From Brucella pseudogrignonensis (GTDB taxonomy: Bacteria > Pseudomonadota > Alphaproteobacteria > Rhizobiales > Rhizobiaceae): DNA of 64,000 nucleotides. A model generated the notes under the pieces. It was not told the origin of the DNA. It searched no databases and saw only the letters and a list, made by a program, of their open reading frames with translations. Positions 63,853 through 64,000 of this stretch are shown here, piece after piece. Each line of letters opens with the position of its first letter. Position 1 is the stretch's first letter. The stretch lies in NCBI RefSeq assembly GCF_032190615.1, contig NZ_JAVLAT010000001.1, positions 1,868,501-1,932,500 of the forward strand. The letters are read 5' to 3'. The translations under genes were made by a program, and so were the position numbers.

Positions 63853-64000
63853 ATGAGCAGAGCTTTCACAAAAGAACAGGACGACGCCCCAACCGATCTT
63901 GGCGAACGCCCGATTAGCCCGCATCGCAATCTCGTCACGCCTAACGGTTTGAAGATGATTGACGACGAGCTTGCGCGTCTGCAACGTGAACTGGCTGAGG
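63853..64000 (+). CDS. GreA/GreB-family protein, 5' part
   Basis: An open frame starts at ATG 63853 (MSRAFTKEQDDAPTDLGERP, then SPHRNLVTPNGLKMIDDELARLQRELAE) and runs off the right edge. The pattern 'T..G...I..EL..L' is that of Gre factors, which rescue stalled RNA polymerase, or of the related nucleoside diphosphate kinase regulators. Only about 49 residues are visible. It is divergent from betI across about 160 bases. Confidence 0.72.
   Translation, partial: MSRAFTKEQDDAPTDLGERPISPHRNLVTPNGLKMIDDELARLQRELAE

Noticed and set aside
63748..63984. Minus-strand open frame at the right end
   Set aside because: It covers the betI operator and is antisense to the Gre-like start, which has the recognisable protein pattern.

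Overview
This 64 kb window looks like chromosomal DNA of an alphaproteobacterium of the Hyphomicrobiales, most probably Brucellaceae (Brucella/Ochrobactrum group). The reasons are gene content and order: the fab-mltG-yicC-gmk run, an IalB-family invasion protein, a full aa3 cytochrome oxidase operon with SURF1 and CtaG, the cell-cycle methyltransferase CcrM preceded by CtrA-like boxes, a DsbA-like gene directly before smc, and betIBA. Short palindromic elements starting AGAGCGCATCCCG or GCATTTCCAGC sit between genes. The assignment rests on recognition of protein families, not on a database search.

Layout. 1-6.3 kb: end of fatty-acid synthesis (fabG, acpP, fabF), then mltG, yicC, gmk and a short-chain dehydrogenase, all on +. 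6.3-10.0 kb: a minus-strand cluster of ialB, tldD, an unknown SRPBCC-like gene, a VOC protein, a 48-residue membrane protein and a barstar-like protein. 10.4-17.3 kb: coxB-coxA-ctaB-coxF-ctaG-coxC-DUF983-surf1. 17.3-20.0 kb: ispH, a triple palindromic repeat, thrB and rnhA. 20-25 kb: an MFS transporter with a divergent LysR regulator that carries an in-frame amber codon, peroxiredoxin, a DsbD-N-like secreted protein and yqgE. 25-34 kb: two c-di-GMP signalling proteins (a 7TM-PAS-GGDEF-EAL protein and a CSS-EAL protein) around a GNAT, an M16 protease and thrC. 34-40.6 kb: a HAD phosphatase, a CLC channel, ccrM, a second HAD gene and mutY. 40.7-44.2 kb: a compact glycan module (GT25 transferase, O-antigen-ligase-like protein, UDP-glucuronate epimerase) and a DciA-like gene. 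44.3-56.3 kb: DsbA-like, smc, several secreted or hypothetical proteins, ppdK and an MBL hydrolase. 56.3-58.5 kb: allA and hiuH (purine catabolism) followed by a phage-type DUF2793 gene. 58.5-64 kb: an AraC regulator, an AT-rich spacer, betB, betA and betI with a clear operator, and the start of a Gre-like gene that runs off the end.

Most of the window is core metabolism. I found no convincing undescribed system, no CRISPR array, no transposase, and no tRNA or rRNA. The best leads are small: the LysR amber codon; the tandem 54-bp palindromes that encode the last residues of IspH and show compensatory base changes; a terminator hairpin that contains the ribosome binding site of the DUF2793 gene; paired CtrA-like boxes before ccrM; the BetI operator laid over its own promoter; and a coupled small-membrane-protein/barstar-like pair with no visible barnase.
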